From positions 1 to 41,751 of the forward strand of contig AYSC01000036.1 in NCBI GenBank assembly GCA_000503195.1: 41,751 bases of DNA, given 5' to 3'. A program made the position numbers and the translations under genes. This DNA is from Blastomonas sp. CACIA14H2. GTDB taxonomy: Bacteria; Pseudomonadota; Alphaproteobacteria; Sphingomonadales; Sphingomonadaceae. Positions 34,259-41,751 of the stretch are shown here, in pieces (within the stretch, counting starts at the first letter, position 1; each line of letters opens with the position of its first letter). The notes beneath the pieces were generated by a model. The model did not search any database and was not told where the DNA came from. It saw only the letters and a list, made by a program, of their open reading frames with translations.

Positions 34259-37165
34259 TTACTTGTCTCCGGCGGCAGGTGCCGCGCGGCGAACCTCGAC
34301 GGGCATGCCCAGTTCCTTGAGCTGCGGCTCGACCTTGGCGGCATCGCCCACGATGACCCAGGTCAGCGTCTTCGGGTTGAGCGCGGTGCGCATCGCCCCG
34401 TTGAGCTTCTCGGCGTCCATGCTGCGATACTGCGCGGCCAGGCTTTCGGCATAGTTGGTCGGGCGACCATAAAGCGCGTCCGACTGCATCTGCGACAGCA
34501 CCGCGGCCGAGCGCTCATAGGTGCCCGCCAGCTCCAGGCTGTTGCCCTTGACCGTGCGATCGAGTTCCTCAGGAGTCACGCCCTTGGAACCGATGAAGTC
34601 GTTCATCTGCTGGATGATCGCCGTGACCGACGGGCCGGTCTGGTTGGTCTGCACGGGCGCGAACGCCAGGAAGGGAACGTCGTTCTTCGGCCGCTGGATC
34701 AGCGTGCGGGTGCCGTAGGACCAGCCCTTGGTCTCGCGCAGGTCCATGTTGATCCGCGACAGGAAATCGCCGCCCAGGATGTCGTTCGCGGTTTCGAGCG
34801 CGAGCAGGTTGTCGGTGCCCTTGGCTTTCAGCACCTGGCCCGCGAGGATCAGCGACTGCGGCGAGTTGGGGCGGTCGATCAGGATGATGCGGCCCTGGCC
34901 CGCCGGGATCGCTGCGCTGAAATCCTTCTGCATCAGCGCCATGCGGTTCGACGGCCATTTGCCGAAGCGCTCTTCCAGCATCGGCATGATGTCCTTGAGA
35001 CTGGTGTCGCCGACCACGAAGATCGATGCGCGCTCGGGCCGCATCCACTGGGCGTGATAGGCGGCGAGCTGGTCGCGGGTCAGCTTGGCGACCACCGCCG
35101 GATCGCCGGTGCCGGTAAGCGGCACGCCATAGGGGTGCGCCTGGCCGTAGAGCAGCGGCGGCAGGTTGCGCAGCGCAATGCCCTGGGGCTGGGTGAATTC
35201 GGCCTGGATGCGGGTGAGCTGCTGCACGCGCACGCGCTCCAGCTCCTTGGCGTCGAAGGCGGGGGTGCGGATGACATCAGCCAGCAGGTCGAGCGACGGA
35301 CCCAGGTTCGCCTTCATCGCGCTCATCGAGACGATCGTGCGATCGAGGTCCGACGAGGCGTTGATGTTGACGCCCAGCCGCTCCTGCGCCTCGGCCAGCT
35401 GCACCGAATTGAGCTTCTGCGTGCCTTCCTGCAGCAGCGCGATCATCAGGCTGTTGGTGCCGAGAGCGTCCTTGGGGTCGCTGGCATAGCCGGCATCGAA
35501 GCTCACCGCGACGCGCACCACCGGAACGGCGGTCCGCTTGGCGAAGCGCACCTTGATGCCGTTCGAGAGCGTGGCTTCCTCGACATCGGGGAAGTCGAGA
35601 TCGGGTACCGCGCCGGCTTCGGGGAAGGTCGAGCGATCGACCGCGGCGAGCGGCTGCTTGCTCGCGGCGCCTGCGGCCATCGCATCTTCGGCCATGCTCG
35701 AATAGAAGGCCGGTGCCGCCAAAACGCCGGTGCGCATTGCGGGGCCGCTGCCGGTCGCCTTGCCCGTTCCGCCGGCGACCTCCTGATAGGCATCGCGCTC
35801 ACCGGGCAGCACGTGCAGCTTGGCGACGGGACGCGTCAGCCATTTCTGCATCGCGGCGGTGACCTTCGCCGGGGTCATGCTGGCCAGCATGTCGAGCTGC
35901 TTCTTGTAGAAGGCCGGATCGTCCGAATAGAGCGCGCCCTCGGCCAGCGTCACAGCCTTGCCGGTAAAGCCGCCGACCTGCTCCAGACCGTTGATCCGCT
36001 GGGCGGCCTCGCGCGTTGCGACGCGCTGCACCTCGTCGGCGGTGGGACCCTTGGCGATGAAATCGGCCATGATCGCGTCGAGCCGCCTCGAGACCGCATC
36101 GACATCGGCGCCCGGCTTCACGTCGACATAGACCTCGAACACGCTGCCATGAACGAACGGCTGGGCCGATGCGGTTACGGCGACCGCGGTCTGCTCGTCG
36201 CGCACCAGGATGTTGTCGAGCCGCGAGCTGGCGAGCCCGCCGAGCACGGTGGCGGCGACGTCGAGCGCGGCATAATCAGGGTCATTGAGGCCCGGCACGG
36301 TCCAGAAGCGATAGAGGCGCGCGGTGGGCACCTTGTCCTTCATCTCCGCGACCGCTTCCTTGTCGAGCGTCGGCAGCGGCGGGTTCAGCTTGGCGACTTC
36401 AGGGCCCTTGGCGATGTCGCCGAAATATTTTTCAACCAGTGGCCTGGCTTCAGCCACGTTGATGTCGCCGGCCAGCACCAGAATGGCGTTGTTCGGGCCA
36501 TAATGATCGGTGAACCACTTCTTCATGTCGTCGAGCGACGCGGCCTGCAGGTCCTCCATCGATCCGATGGTCGAATGGCCATAGGGATGCTCAGGGGGAG
36601 TGAGCATCTCGATCTGCTTGTATTCGACCAGGCCATAAGGCTGGTTGTCGCCCTGGCGCTTCTCGTTCTGCACCACGCCGATCTGGTTGGTCAGCTTTTC
36701 CTGGGTGATGCCGTTGAGCAGATGGCCCATGCGGTCGCTTTCCAGAAACAGCGCGCCTTCCAGCCCCGCCTTGGGCACGGTCTGGAAATAGTTGGTGCGG
36801 TCGAACCAGGTGGTGCCGTTATAGTCGGTCGCGCCCAGCTTCTTGAGATATTCGAAATAGTCGCCTTGCGCGTTCTCCGACCCGTTGAACATGATGTGCT
36901 CGAACAGGTGCGCATAGCCGGTCTTGCCCTTGGGCTCGTGCTTGGAGCCGACGTCATACCAAATCGACACCGCGACGATCGGGGCCTTGCGGTCCTCGTG
37001 CACGATGACGGTCAGGCCATTGGCGAGCGTGAACTGCTGATAGGGGATGTTCACCGTCTTGACGAGATCGGCGACCGGGGCGGCCTGTTGCGCCTGGGCG
37101 GGGGAAAGCGCCACGGCGAGCGCCAGCGAGGATACGGCGATCAGCGAGCGGAAGGGCTTGAACAT
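34259..37165 (-). CDS. M16 family zinc peptidase (pitrilysin/PqqL-like), exported
   Basis: A 968-residue exported protein with two M16 repeats. The signal peptide is residues 1-26 (MFKPFRSLIAVSSLALAVALSPAQAQ). The first half has the inverted zinc motif HxxEH at His86-Leu-Phe-Glu-His90 and the downstream Glu region NQIGVVQNEKRQ. The second half (from ATLSNGIKVRFAKRTAVPVVRV) lacks the motif, as expected for the inactive partner half. M16 enzymes close around unfolded peptides and degrade them; this one should act in the periplasm. ATG 37165 has AGAGAGG upstream; the open frame to 37297 is shadow. Confidence 0.92.
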   Translation of the reverse strand: MFKPFRSLIAVSSLALAVALSPAQAQQAAPVADLVKTVNIPYQQFTLANGLTVIVHEDRKAPIVAVSIWYDVGSKHEPKGKTGYAHLFEHIMFNGSENAQGDYFEYLKKLGATDYNGTTWFDRTNYFQTVPKAGLEGALFLESDRMGHLLNGITQEKLTNQIGVVQNEKRQGDNQPYGLVEYKQIEMLTPPEHPYGHSTIGSMEDLQAASLDDMKKWFTDHYGPNNAILVLAGDINVAEARPLVEKYFGDIAKGPEVAKLNPPLPTLDKEAVAEMKDKVPTARLYRFWTVPGLNDPDYAALDVAATVLGGLASSRLDNILVRDEQTAVAVTASAQPFVHGSVFEVYVDVKPGADVDAVSRRLDAIMADFIAKGPTADEVQRVATREAAQRINGLEQVGGFTGKAVTLAEGALYSDDPAFYKKQLDMLASMTPAKVTAAMQKWLTRPVAKLHVLPGERDAYQEVAGGTGKATGSGPAMRTGVLAAPAFYSSMAEDAMAAGAASKQPLAAVDRSTFPEAGAVPDLDFPDVEEATLSNGIKVRFAKRTAVPVVRVAVSFDAGYASDPKDALGTNSLMIALLQEGTQKLNSVQLAEAQERLGVNINASSDLDRTIVSMSAMKANLGPSLDLLADVIRTPAFDAKELERVRVQQLTRIQAEFTQPQGIALRNLPPLLYGQAHPYGVPLTGTGDPAVVAKLTRDQLAAYHAQWMRPERASIFVVGDTSLKDIMPMLEERFGKWPSNRMALMQKDFSAAIPAGQGRIILIDRPNSPQSLILAGQVLKAKGTDNLLALETANDILGGDFLSRINMDLRETKGWSYGTRTLIQRPKNDVPFLAFAPVQTNQTGPSVTAIIQQMNDFIGSKGVTPEELDRTVKGNSLELAGTYERSAAVLSQMQSDALYGRPTNYAESLAAQYRSMDAEKLNGAMRTALNPKTLTWVIVGDAAKVEPQLKELGMPVEVRRAAPAAGDK

Positions 37166-37297
37166 GGATATGAGGCCTCTCTTGGGAGCGTGTCGGTCTG
37201 TTCTATCGGGTGTCACCGGACTGTCGCAGATGCGCCGGTGCCGCCTGAGGGTTGCTGATTGAAACCATAAGACTTGCCCAACCGGTTTCAAGCGCAA

Positions 37298-39442
37298 TCA
37301 CGGGCGATAGCGCCGCTTGGCATGCGGCATCAGCGCTTCGCGGGTGAAATAGACGGGCTTCGTCTGGTGTTCGACGAACAGCTTGGCCTGGTCGGCATAA
37401 TGCGGGCTGTCGGGCCGCGTCGTCGCTGCACCGAAGGGCTGGATCGAGCGCGAGGTCACGTTGCCGGCCTCGTCCCATTCGACGAACTGGATGAAGCTGT
37501 CGCCATGGCGCACGGCAAACCGGCCGTCCTTCTCGTCGACGTCCCAGAGCGTCGCCGCGCGCAGCGTGTCCGATCCGCCGTCCATCGGCAGATCGACCTT
37601 GCCCTGGCGCAGCCGCAGCACGGTGCCGAGCTTCGGGTCGAGCGTGTTGAAATGCTTTTCGAGATGGTCGATCGCGGCGACCAGTTCCTTGCGCGGATCG
37701 GGCAGCGGCAGGCGGCGATAGCTCTGCCGCATCGCCGGACGCATCAGCATCAGCGCCAGCGCATCGCCCTTGCCCTTGCCGTCCATCTGCCAGTCCCAGG
37801 CGCGCAGCAGCGCCTGCGCTTGCGGGATGCGCTTGTCGCCATCGGGCTTGACCGCCAGCAGCGCGTTGATCCAGCCGGTGGCATAATCCGACCTGTCGTA
37901 ACCCACATCGTACTTGATCCGCGCCAATGTCGCCGCGTCGATCTGTCCCGCCGCCTCGAACAGCTTGATTGCCTGGCGCGCGCGGTTGGTCATGTCGTCC
38001 TCGATCCCCATCATGGCCGAGAAGGTGGCGCGGTCGAGCTCGTCGCCGGGACCCGCCGCGACGAACGGCGTGTTGTTGGCGTTCATGATATAGCCGGACG
38101 CGGGATTGACCAGCAGCGGCACCCGGTCCCAAGGCAGGTGCGTCTTCCAGATGAGGTCGCTGCGGTCGCCGGGCAGCACGCCGCGCCAGTTCGCGCCCGG
38201 CTTGCGCGCCGGGAACAGCGCATTGTACGCCATCGCGATATTGCCCTGGGCATCGGCATAGATGAAATTGGTCGCGGGCACGCCCTGGATCGCCATCGCC
38301 TTCTGCCATTCGGCAAAATCGCGCGCCTTGTTGATCCGGAAATATTGCTCGAGCATCTTCAATTCGTCGATCCCGGCATAGCGGATCGCGAACGCGCCCT
38401 TGTCGTTCAGGATCACCGGGCCGTGCACCGAGCGGTAGACCGTCTGCGGCACGGGCACCGTGAAGGGCCCCATCTTGACCTTCAACCAGACGCGCTTCGC
38501 TTCGAGATCGCGCCACTGGCCGTCGAGCCGGTACTGCGTCCTGTCGTCGTTCAGCTCGAGTCTGTAGACATCGATCAGGTCGGGCCGGTTGACCGTGTTG
38601 GTCCAGCCGAGCGTCTTGTTGTGGCCCAGGAACGGATAGGGCGAACCGGGAAAGGTCGCGCCAGCAAAATCCCAGCCTTCTTCCGAATGCACCACCAGCT
38701 CGTACCAGGCGACGCCGCCGCGCCAGGGCTGGTGCGAGTTCGAGATCAGCCGCGTGACATTGTCGGTCGAGCGCGCCGGGGCGACGGCAAAGGCGTTCGA
38801 TCCGTTCATGTCGGGCTCGGGACCGATCGGCGTCACGCGCGCGACTTCCTTGCCGGAGAGTTTCGGCCCGCCCTCGATCGGCAGGTCCTTGCCCTCGACC
38901 AGCGCGCCGAGCACCGAATCGAGCCCGAAGAAGAAGGGCGAGCGCAGTACGAAGCCAGCGGCAATGTCGCGGCCGTTGACCGGGAACAGCCCGGACAGGC
39001 GCACTTCTTCGGGATGCTTGTCGGCATAGTGATTGAGGCCCGCGGCATAGGCATCGAGCAACGCGCGGATATCGGCGGGCAGCGTATCGTACTTGCGATC
39101 GACGGTCCCGCGGATGTCGAGCAGATGCGCCGCAAAATCGACCTTCGCGCCGTCCTGACCCGTCAGCGCACCGGTGCGCGCGCGCGTCATCGCGGCGACT
39201 TCCTGGATCGTCGCAAAATCGTCCTCGCTATGGGCGTAGGCGACGCCATAGGCGACATCGGCATCGGTCCTGCCGAAGATATGCGGCACGCCGAAATCGT
39301 CGCGGACGATCTCCACGTCATACTGGCGCGACGCCGGGGCCTGGCCCGATTCGGCTACCAGCGGCTCCCACACGGCAAGCGCGATGGCGGTTACGACAAC
39401 AAGGACGAGAAGGCTGAGCGCCAGACGTTTGAGCACACGCAT
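37298..39442 (-). CDS. Penicillin acylase family Ntn hydrolase
   Basis: A 714-residue exported or membrane-tethered precursor with a hydrophobic N-terminal segment (LALSLLVLVVVTAIALAV). The alpha part has VEIVRDDFGVPHIFGRTDADVAYGVAYAHSEDDF. The Ntn nucleophile is Ser215 in NGSNAFAVAP, the point of self-cleavage that creates the beta subunit. SNSHQPWRGGVAWYELVVH follows, as usual. Relatives hydrolyse beta-lactam side chains, acyl-homoserine lactones or other amides; the substrate cannot be fixed, so quorum-quenching activity is only possible. ATG 39442 with TAAGGTG upstream is preferred to TTG 39463. It is a single gene between the M16 peptidase and vanA. Confidence 0.9.
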   Translation of the reverse strand: MRVLKRLALSLLVLVVVTAIALAVWEPLVAESGQAPASRQYDVEIVRDDFGVPHIFGRTDADVAYGVAYAHSEDDFATIQEVAAMTRARTGALTGQDGAKVDFAAHLLDIRGTVDRKYDTLPADIRALLDAYAAGLNHYADKHPEEVRLSGLFPVNGRDIAAGFVLRSPFFFGLDSVLGALVEGKDLPIEGGPKLSGKEVARVTPIGPEPDMNGSNAFAVAPARSTDNVTRLISNSHQPWRGGVAWYELVVHSEEGWDFAGATFPGSPYPFLGHNKTLGWTNTVNRPDLIDVYRLELNDDRTQYRLDGQWRDLEAKRVWLKVKMGPFTVPVPQTVYRSVHGPVILNDKGAFAIRYAGIDELKMLEQYFRINKARDFAEWQKAMAIQGVPATNFIYADAQGNIAMAYNALFPARKPGANWRGVLPGDRSDLIWKTHLPWDRVPLLVNPASGYIMNANNTPFVAAGPGDELDRATFSAMMGIEDDMTNRARQAIKLFEAAGQIDAATLARIKYDVGYDRSDYATGWINALLAVKPDGDKRIPQAQALLRAWDWQMDGKGKGDALALMLMRPAMRQSYRRLPLPDPRKELVAAIDHLEKHFNTLDPKLGTVLRLRQGKVDLPMDGGSDTLRAATLWDVDEKDGRFAVRHGDSFIQFVEWDEAGNVTSRSIQPFGAATTRPDSPHYADQAKLFVEHQTKPVYFTREALMPHAKRRYRP

Positions 39443-39513
39443 GGCGCGCACCTTACCAACCAATCAGCGCGCGTCTACTGACAATGCTGTAGATAGGGGT
39501 GCGGGTTGCCGGA

Positions 39514-40596
39514 TCAACCCGCCTCCGCCGCAATCGCCTGCTCTATCAGCCGGCGCGAGCGCACACCGCCGGCGTCGATATTGAGCAGCAGCAGGCGGCG
39601 GTCGGGATAGAGGTCGAGGTTCTTCTGCTGGCGCTCGAGCATCTCCATGTCTTCGGCGAAGATCTTGCCCTGGCCGTCGCGGATGGTGGTGGTCAGCTCG
39701 GCATCGTCCACCGCAAAGCGGCGCGCCATGCCCCAGAAATACCAGTGCGAGCCTTCGGTTTCGGGGGTCATGAAATCGACCACCACCGAATAGGCCTTGC
39801 GCTCGAGCGGAGCCTCATAGCCGCCTTCGCCGACCGGGGCGACGCCGACCTCGATCTCGACGCTGCTGGGCAGGTGGAAATGGCAGAGCTGCCAACGGTC
39901 GACCGGGCCGCTATCGGGAAGCCCTGCGCCGCGCAGCGCCATCGCCCAGAAGGGCGGCGGGTCGATCGCGTCCATGAAGCGGCTGGTCACCACCTCGTCG
40001 CCGACCAGCCGGGTCTTGACCGGGGCCTCGTCGATCTCCTTCTGCCCGATGCTGGTCGAATGGACATAGGTCTCGTGGGTCAGGTCCATCAGGTTGTCGA
40101 TCATCAGCCGGTAATCGCACTGAATGTGATACAGGCCGCCGCCATAGGCCCAGCCTTCGTCCTCGGCCCATTCGAGGTGCCGCAGCTTCGCCGGATCGGC
40201 CGCATCGGCATCCCCCGGCCACACCCAGATGAAACCATAGCGCTCGATCACCGGAAAGGTGCGGATCGGCGGGAAACCGCCGACACGCTGTCCGGGCATG
40301 CCCTCGGTCTTGCCATGGCAGCCCATGGCGAGCCCGTGATAGCCGCAGACCAGCGCGCCATCGCGGACGAACCCGAGCGACAGCGGCGCGCCGCGATGCG
40401 GGCAGAAATCCTCGAGTGCCGCGACCTTGCCTTCCTTGCCCCGAAAGAACACCATCGGTTCGCCGCAGATCGTGCGGCCCAGGGGCTTGCCCTCAATCTC
40501 GTCGGGCATGCAGGCGACATACCAGGCGTTGCGCGGCCAGGGCGCGGTGGCGCGCGCGGCGGCGCTGCGCTCTTCCAGATCGGGGGCGGTGGCCAT
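39514..40596 (-). CDS. vanA: Vanillate O-demethylase oxygenase subunit (Rieske monooxygenase)
   Basis: A 360-residue Rieske non-haem iron oxygenase. The Rieske cluster ligands are Cys65, His67, Cys84 and His87 (FCPHRGAP ... VCGYHG). The mononuclear iron site is His174 and His179 with the bridging Asp171 (NLMDLTHETYVH). Length and layout match the VanA/DdmC group, which removes O-methyl groups (vanillate to protocatechuate plus formaldehyde). The VanR-type operator in its promoter and the divergent FCD regulator favour vanillate. AGGAGAG precedes ATG 40596. The reductase gene vanB, usually next to vanA, is not in the window: the downstream gene is the acylase. Confidence 0.86.
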   Translation of the reverse strand: MATAPDLEERSAAARATAPWPRNAWYVACMPDEIEGKPLGRTICGEPMVFFRGKEGKVAALEDFCPHRGAPLSLGFVRDGALVCGYHGLAMGCHGKTEGMPGQRVGGFPPIRTFPVIERYGFIWVWPGDADAADPAKLRHLEWAEDEGWAYGGGLYHIQCDYRLMIDNLMDLTHETYVHSTSIGQKEIDEAPVKTRLVGDEVVTSRFMDAIDPPPFWAMALRGAGLPDSGPVDRWQLCHFHLPSSVEIEVGVAPVGEGGYEAPLERKAYSVVVDFMTPETEGSHWYFWGMARRFAVDDAELTTTIRDGQGKIFAEDMEMLERQQKNLDLYPDRRLLLLNIDAGGVRSRRLIEQAIAAEAG

Positions 40597-40620
40597 CGGT
40601 ATCTCTCCTGAGGATGCTCG

Positions 40621-40636
40621 TTATTGGATCCAATAA
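40621..40636. promoter_or_regulatory. VanR operator (perfect 16-bp palindrome)
   Basis: TTATTGGATCCAATAA is a perfect palindrome in the vanA-vanR intergenic region. Its core ATTGGATCCAAT (40623-40634) is the operator known for Caulobacter VanR. It lies 24 bp upstream of the vanA start and overlaps the candidate vanA -10, consistent with repression relieved by vanillate. Confidence 0.85.
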
Positions 40637-40658
40637 TGCAGTTTGCGGGAAGGTGCAA
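40630..40658 (-). promoter_or_regulatory. Candidate vanA promoter
   Basis: Read on the minus strand: TTGCAC at 40658-40653, a 17-bp spacer, and a weak -10 TATTGG at 40635-40630 that overlaps the operator. The -35 is good and the -10 poor; the layout fits a repressor-blocked promoter. Confidence 0.45.
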
Positions 40659-40707
40659 GCCGGATTGGGGGCTTGCCGGACCGGGCGCACGGGCTAAACA
40701 GGGCGGC

Positions 40708-41397
40708 ATGACTGCCCCGATGAAGCCCGGCCAGCGCGTTCTGTTCGCGCTGCGCAAGATGATCGTTTCGGGCGAGATTCCCGATGGCGCGCGCATCGCC
40801 GAGATCGCCACGGCCGAACGCTTCGGCGTCTCGCGCATGCCGGTGCGCACCGCCTTGCGCACGCTCGAGCAGGAAGGGCTGGTGGCGAAGCTGGGGCGGC
40901 GCGGCTATGCGGCGCGCGGGGTCACGCCCGCCCAGATCGACGATGCGATCGAGGTGCGCGGCGTGCTCGAGGGGCTGGCGGTGCGGCTGATCGCATCGCG
41001 CCCGATCGCGCCCGGCTTTGCGCGCAAGCTGAAGGCGGTGCTGGCCGAGGGCGACGCGCTGTTTGCTGGCGATGGCTTTGCCCCCGAGCATGTCGACCGT
41101 TTCTACAGCTACAATCTGGCGTTCCACGACCTGCTGCTCGATGCCAGCGGCAACCGCGCGATCGGCGTCGCGCTGGCACGAAACAACCACCTGCCGCTCG
41201 CCTCGGCTGCGGCGCTCGCGCTGGACTGGGATGATCTCGCCAACGCGCGCGAGCACCTCAAGGCCGCGCACGAGGAGCATCTCGCCGTGGCTGACGCCAT
41301 GCTCTCGGGCCGTGCCGATGATGCCGAACAGCGCATGCGCCGCCACGCCCGCGCCGCGCTGAACCCCGGCGTGATGCCGCTGGTGGGGCCGGTCTGA
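40708..41397 (+). CDS. vanR: GntR/FCD-family regulator, VanR-type repressor
   Basis: A 229-residue GntR regulator of the FCD subfamily. The N-terminal winged helix (residues 5-72: QRVLFALRKMIVSGEIPDGARIAEIATAERFGVSRMPVRTALRTLEQEGLV) is followed by an all-helical FCD effector domain (about 80-215) with the metal-binding pattern HDLLLDASGN, AAHEEHLAVADAM and RMRRHAR. It is divergent from vanA across a perfect VanR operator, so it should be the vanillate-responsive repressor. ATG 40708 was chosen; the open frame to 40624 would run over the operator and is rejected. The ribosome site (AGGGCGG) is weak. Confidence 0.85.
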   Translation: MTAPMKPGQRVLFALRKMIVSGEIPDGARIAEIATAERFGVSRMPVRTALRTLEQEGLVAKLGRRGYAARGVTPAQIDDAIEVRGVLEGLAVRLIASRPIAPGFARKLKAVLAEGDALFAGDGFAPEHVDRFYSYNLAFHDLLLDASGNRAIGVALARNNHLPLASAAALALDWDDLANAREHLKAAHEEHLAVADAMLSGRADDAEQRMRRHARAALNPGVMPLVGPV

Positions 41398-41467
41398 GGG
41401 AGTATGACCGATCAGCTCTGCTCGAGCCCGCCGCAGGGTTTGTAACCACAGAGCGGGATCATGAGCC

Positions 41468-41556
41468 GTCACCCTGAACTTGTTTCAGGGTCCATTCCGC
41501 CCCACGCGGCTTTGGCAATTGGTGCACGATGGATCCTGAACCAAGTTCAGGATGAC
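41468..41556. repeat. 89-bp paired-palindrome element, copy C
   Basis: The left arm (41468-41495) is identical to the 28-bp end of the GIY-YIG unit. The right arm (41529-41556) is inverted, with core CCTGAACCAAGTTCAGG. The 33-bp loop is clearly homologous to the loop of copy A at 26354-26386 (about 24 of 33 bases alike). Length and spacing are identical to copy A. Confidence 0.88.
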
Positions 41557-41588
41557 GTTGATATCCACTGCAACCCAAATCGCGGGGC

Positions 41589-41612
41589 CTTCGACAGGCT
41601 CAGGCTGAGCGG
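41589..41612. repeat. CTTCGACAGGCTCAGGCTGAGC-type short repeat
   Basis: A single copy in this window, but the sequence is of a type widespread in sphingomonads and other proteobacteria (CTTCGACAnGCTCAGnCTGAGC). It has internal dyad symmetry around GCTCAGGCTGAGC. Confidence 0.5.
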
Positions 41613-41706
41613 GGTGGGGATGAGGTGACCGCAAGGACGGAGACTGACTAATCAACTCGCGATGCGGAAGTCGCTCTCGCGCTGCTTTCTTCCCCCGCCT
41701 CGCACC

Positions 41707-41751
41707 CCGTCATTCCCGCTTTTTCGTCCGACGTCGGAAACGGAAGCGGGA
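41707..41751. repeat. Family-4 repeat, truncated by the window end
   Basis: GTCATTCCCGCTTTTTC... and a closing ...GGAAGCGGGA at the window edge, matching the start and inner arm of the 31121-31203 unit; the rest lies outside the window. Confidence 0.55.

Larger units (their letters stand above)
41398..41751. other. Gene-free right end with clustered repeats
   Basis: No credible gene in 354 bp. It holds three different repeat types: the 89-bp paired palindrome (41468-41556), a CTTCGACAGGCTCAGGCTGA-type repeat (41589-41612) and a family-4 repeat cut by the window edge (41707-41751). Confidence 0.7.

Noticed and set aside
35054-37258. 734-codon open frame opposite the M16 peptidase, and similar long frames at 37274-39481 (+), 5194-7215 (-), 13489-15447 (+) and 365-1906 (-)
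   Set aside because: They are antisense to well-identified genes, have biased Arg/His/Gln-rich translations without domains, and are expected in GC-rich DNA with few stop codons.

Overview
The window looks like chromosomal DNA of a GC-rich alphaproteobacterium, most likely a sphingomonad (Sphingomonadales). The signs are an FtsZ tail of the alphaproteobacterial kind, a Caulobacter-type VanR operator, a large TonB-dependent receptor, a Tad/Cpa pilus operon, leucine-catabolism (liu) genes, and many short palindromic intergenic repeats. I ran no database search, so family names come from reading the translated sequences.

Layout: 1-380 is the 3' end of ftsZ, followed by two hairpins and a TPR/SPOR envelope protein (518-2803). 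Next come a minus-strand pair of a radical SAM protein and an ABC1-type kinase (2813-5180), and a divergent pair of an SBF-type transporter and glutaminase (5229-7200). A small HEPN-like protein (7250-7819) converges on a CaiB/BaiF CoA-transferase with an apparent C-terminal frameshift. A TonB-dependent receptor (9196-11787) ends at a clear terminator. The Tad/Cpa operon runs on the minus strand from 19153 to 11921 in the order cpaA-cpaB-cpaC-cpaD-cpaE-tadB-tadC; the motor ATPase gene cpaF, usual between cpaE and tadB, is absent. From 19175 to 22957 lie a lysophospholipase-like hydrolase, a DauA-like FAD oxidoreductase, a DUF1508 protein, a frameshifted DUF1573 protein and an outer-membrane protein.

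The accessory part begins at about 23.0 kb. An AT-richer islet carries one unrecognised zinc-ribbon protein (23221-24069). A LysR regulator then diverges from ivd-liuB-liuD-maoC (25138-31118), the isovaleryl-CoA to 3-methylglutaconyl-CoA steps of leucine breakdown. Most intergenic junctions here contain a palindromic repeat. The most interesting is between liuB and liuD: a 402-bp unit bounded by perfect 30-bp inverted repeats that carries a complete GIY-YIG nuclease gene. The same 28-30 bp ends, without the gene, form two 89-bp double-hairpin elements at 26326 and 41468, whose stems show compensatory base changes. This resembles the REPIN/RAYT arrangement (short paired palindromes plus a single-copy nuclease), but with a GIY-YIG nuclease, and is the best candidate here for an undescribed system. 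liuD also contains an internal segment of clearly lower GC, which suggests gene conversion.

The right end holds a DUF885 metallopeptidase-like protein, an NTF2-like protein whose signal-peptide region contains a repeat unit, a small beta-rich protein next to an M16 peptidase, a penicillin-acylase-family Ntn hydrolase, and a vanA/vanR divergent pair with a perfect VanR operator. Two genes (CoA-transferase and DUF1573) appear to lack one base in a six-base G run; these may be sequencing errors or real lesions.
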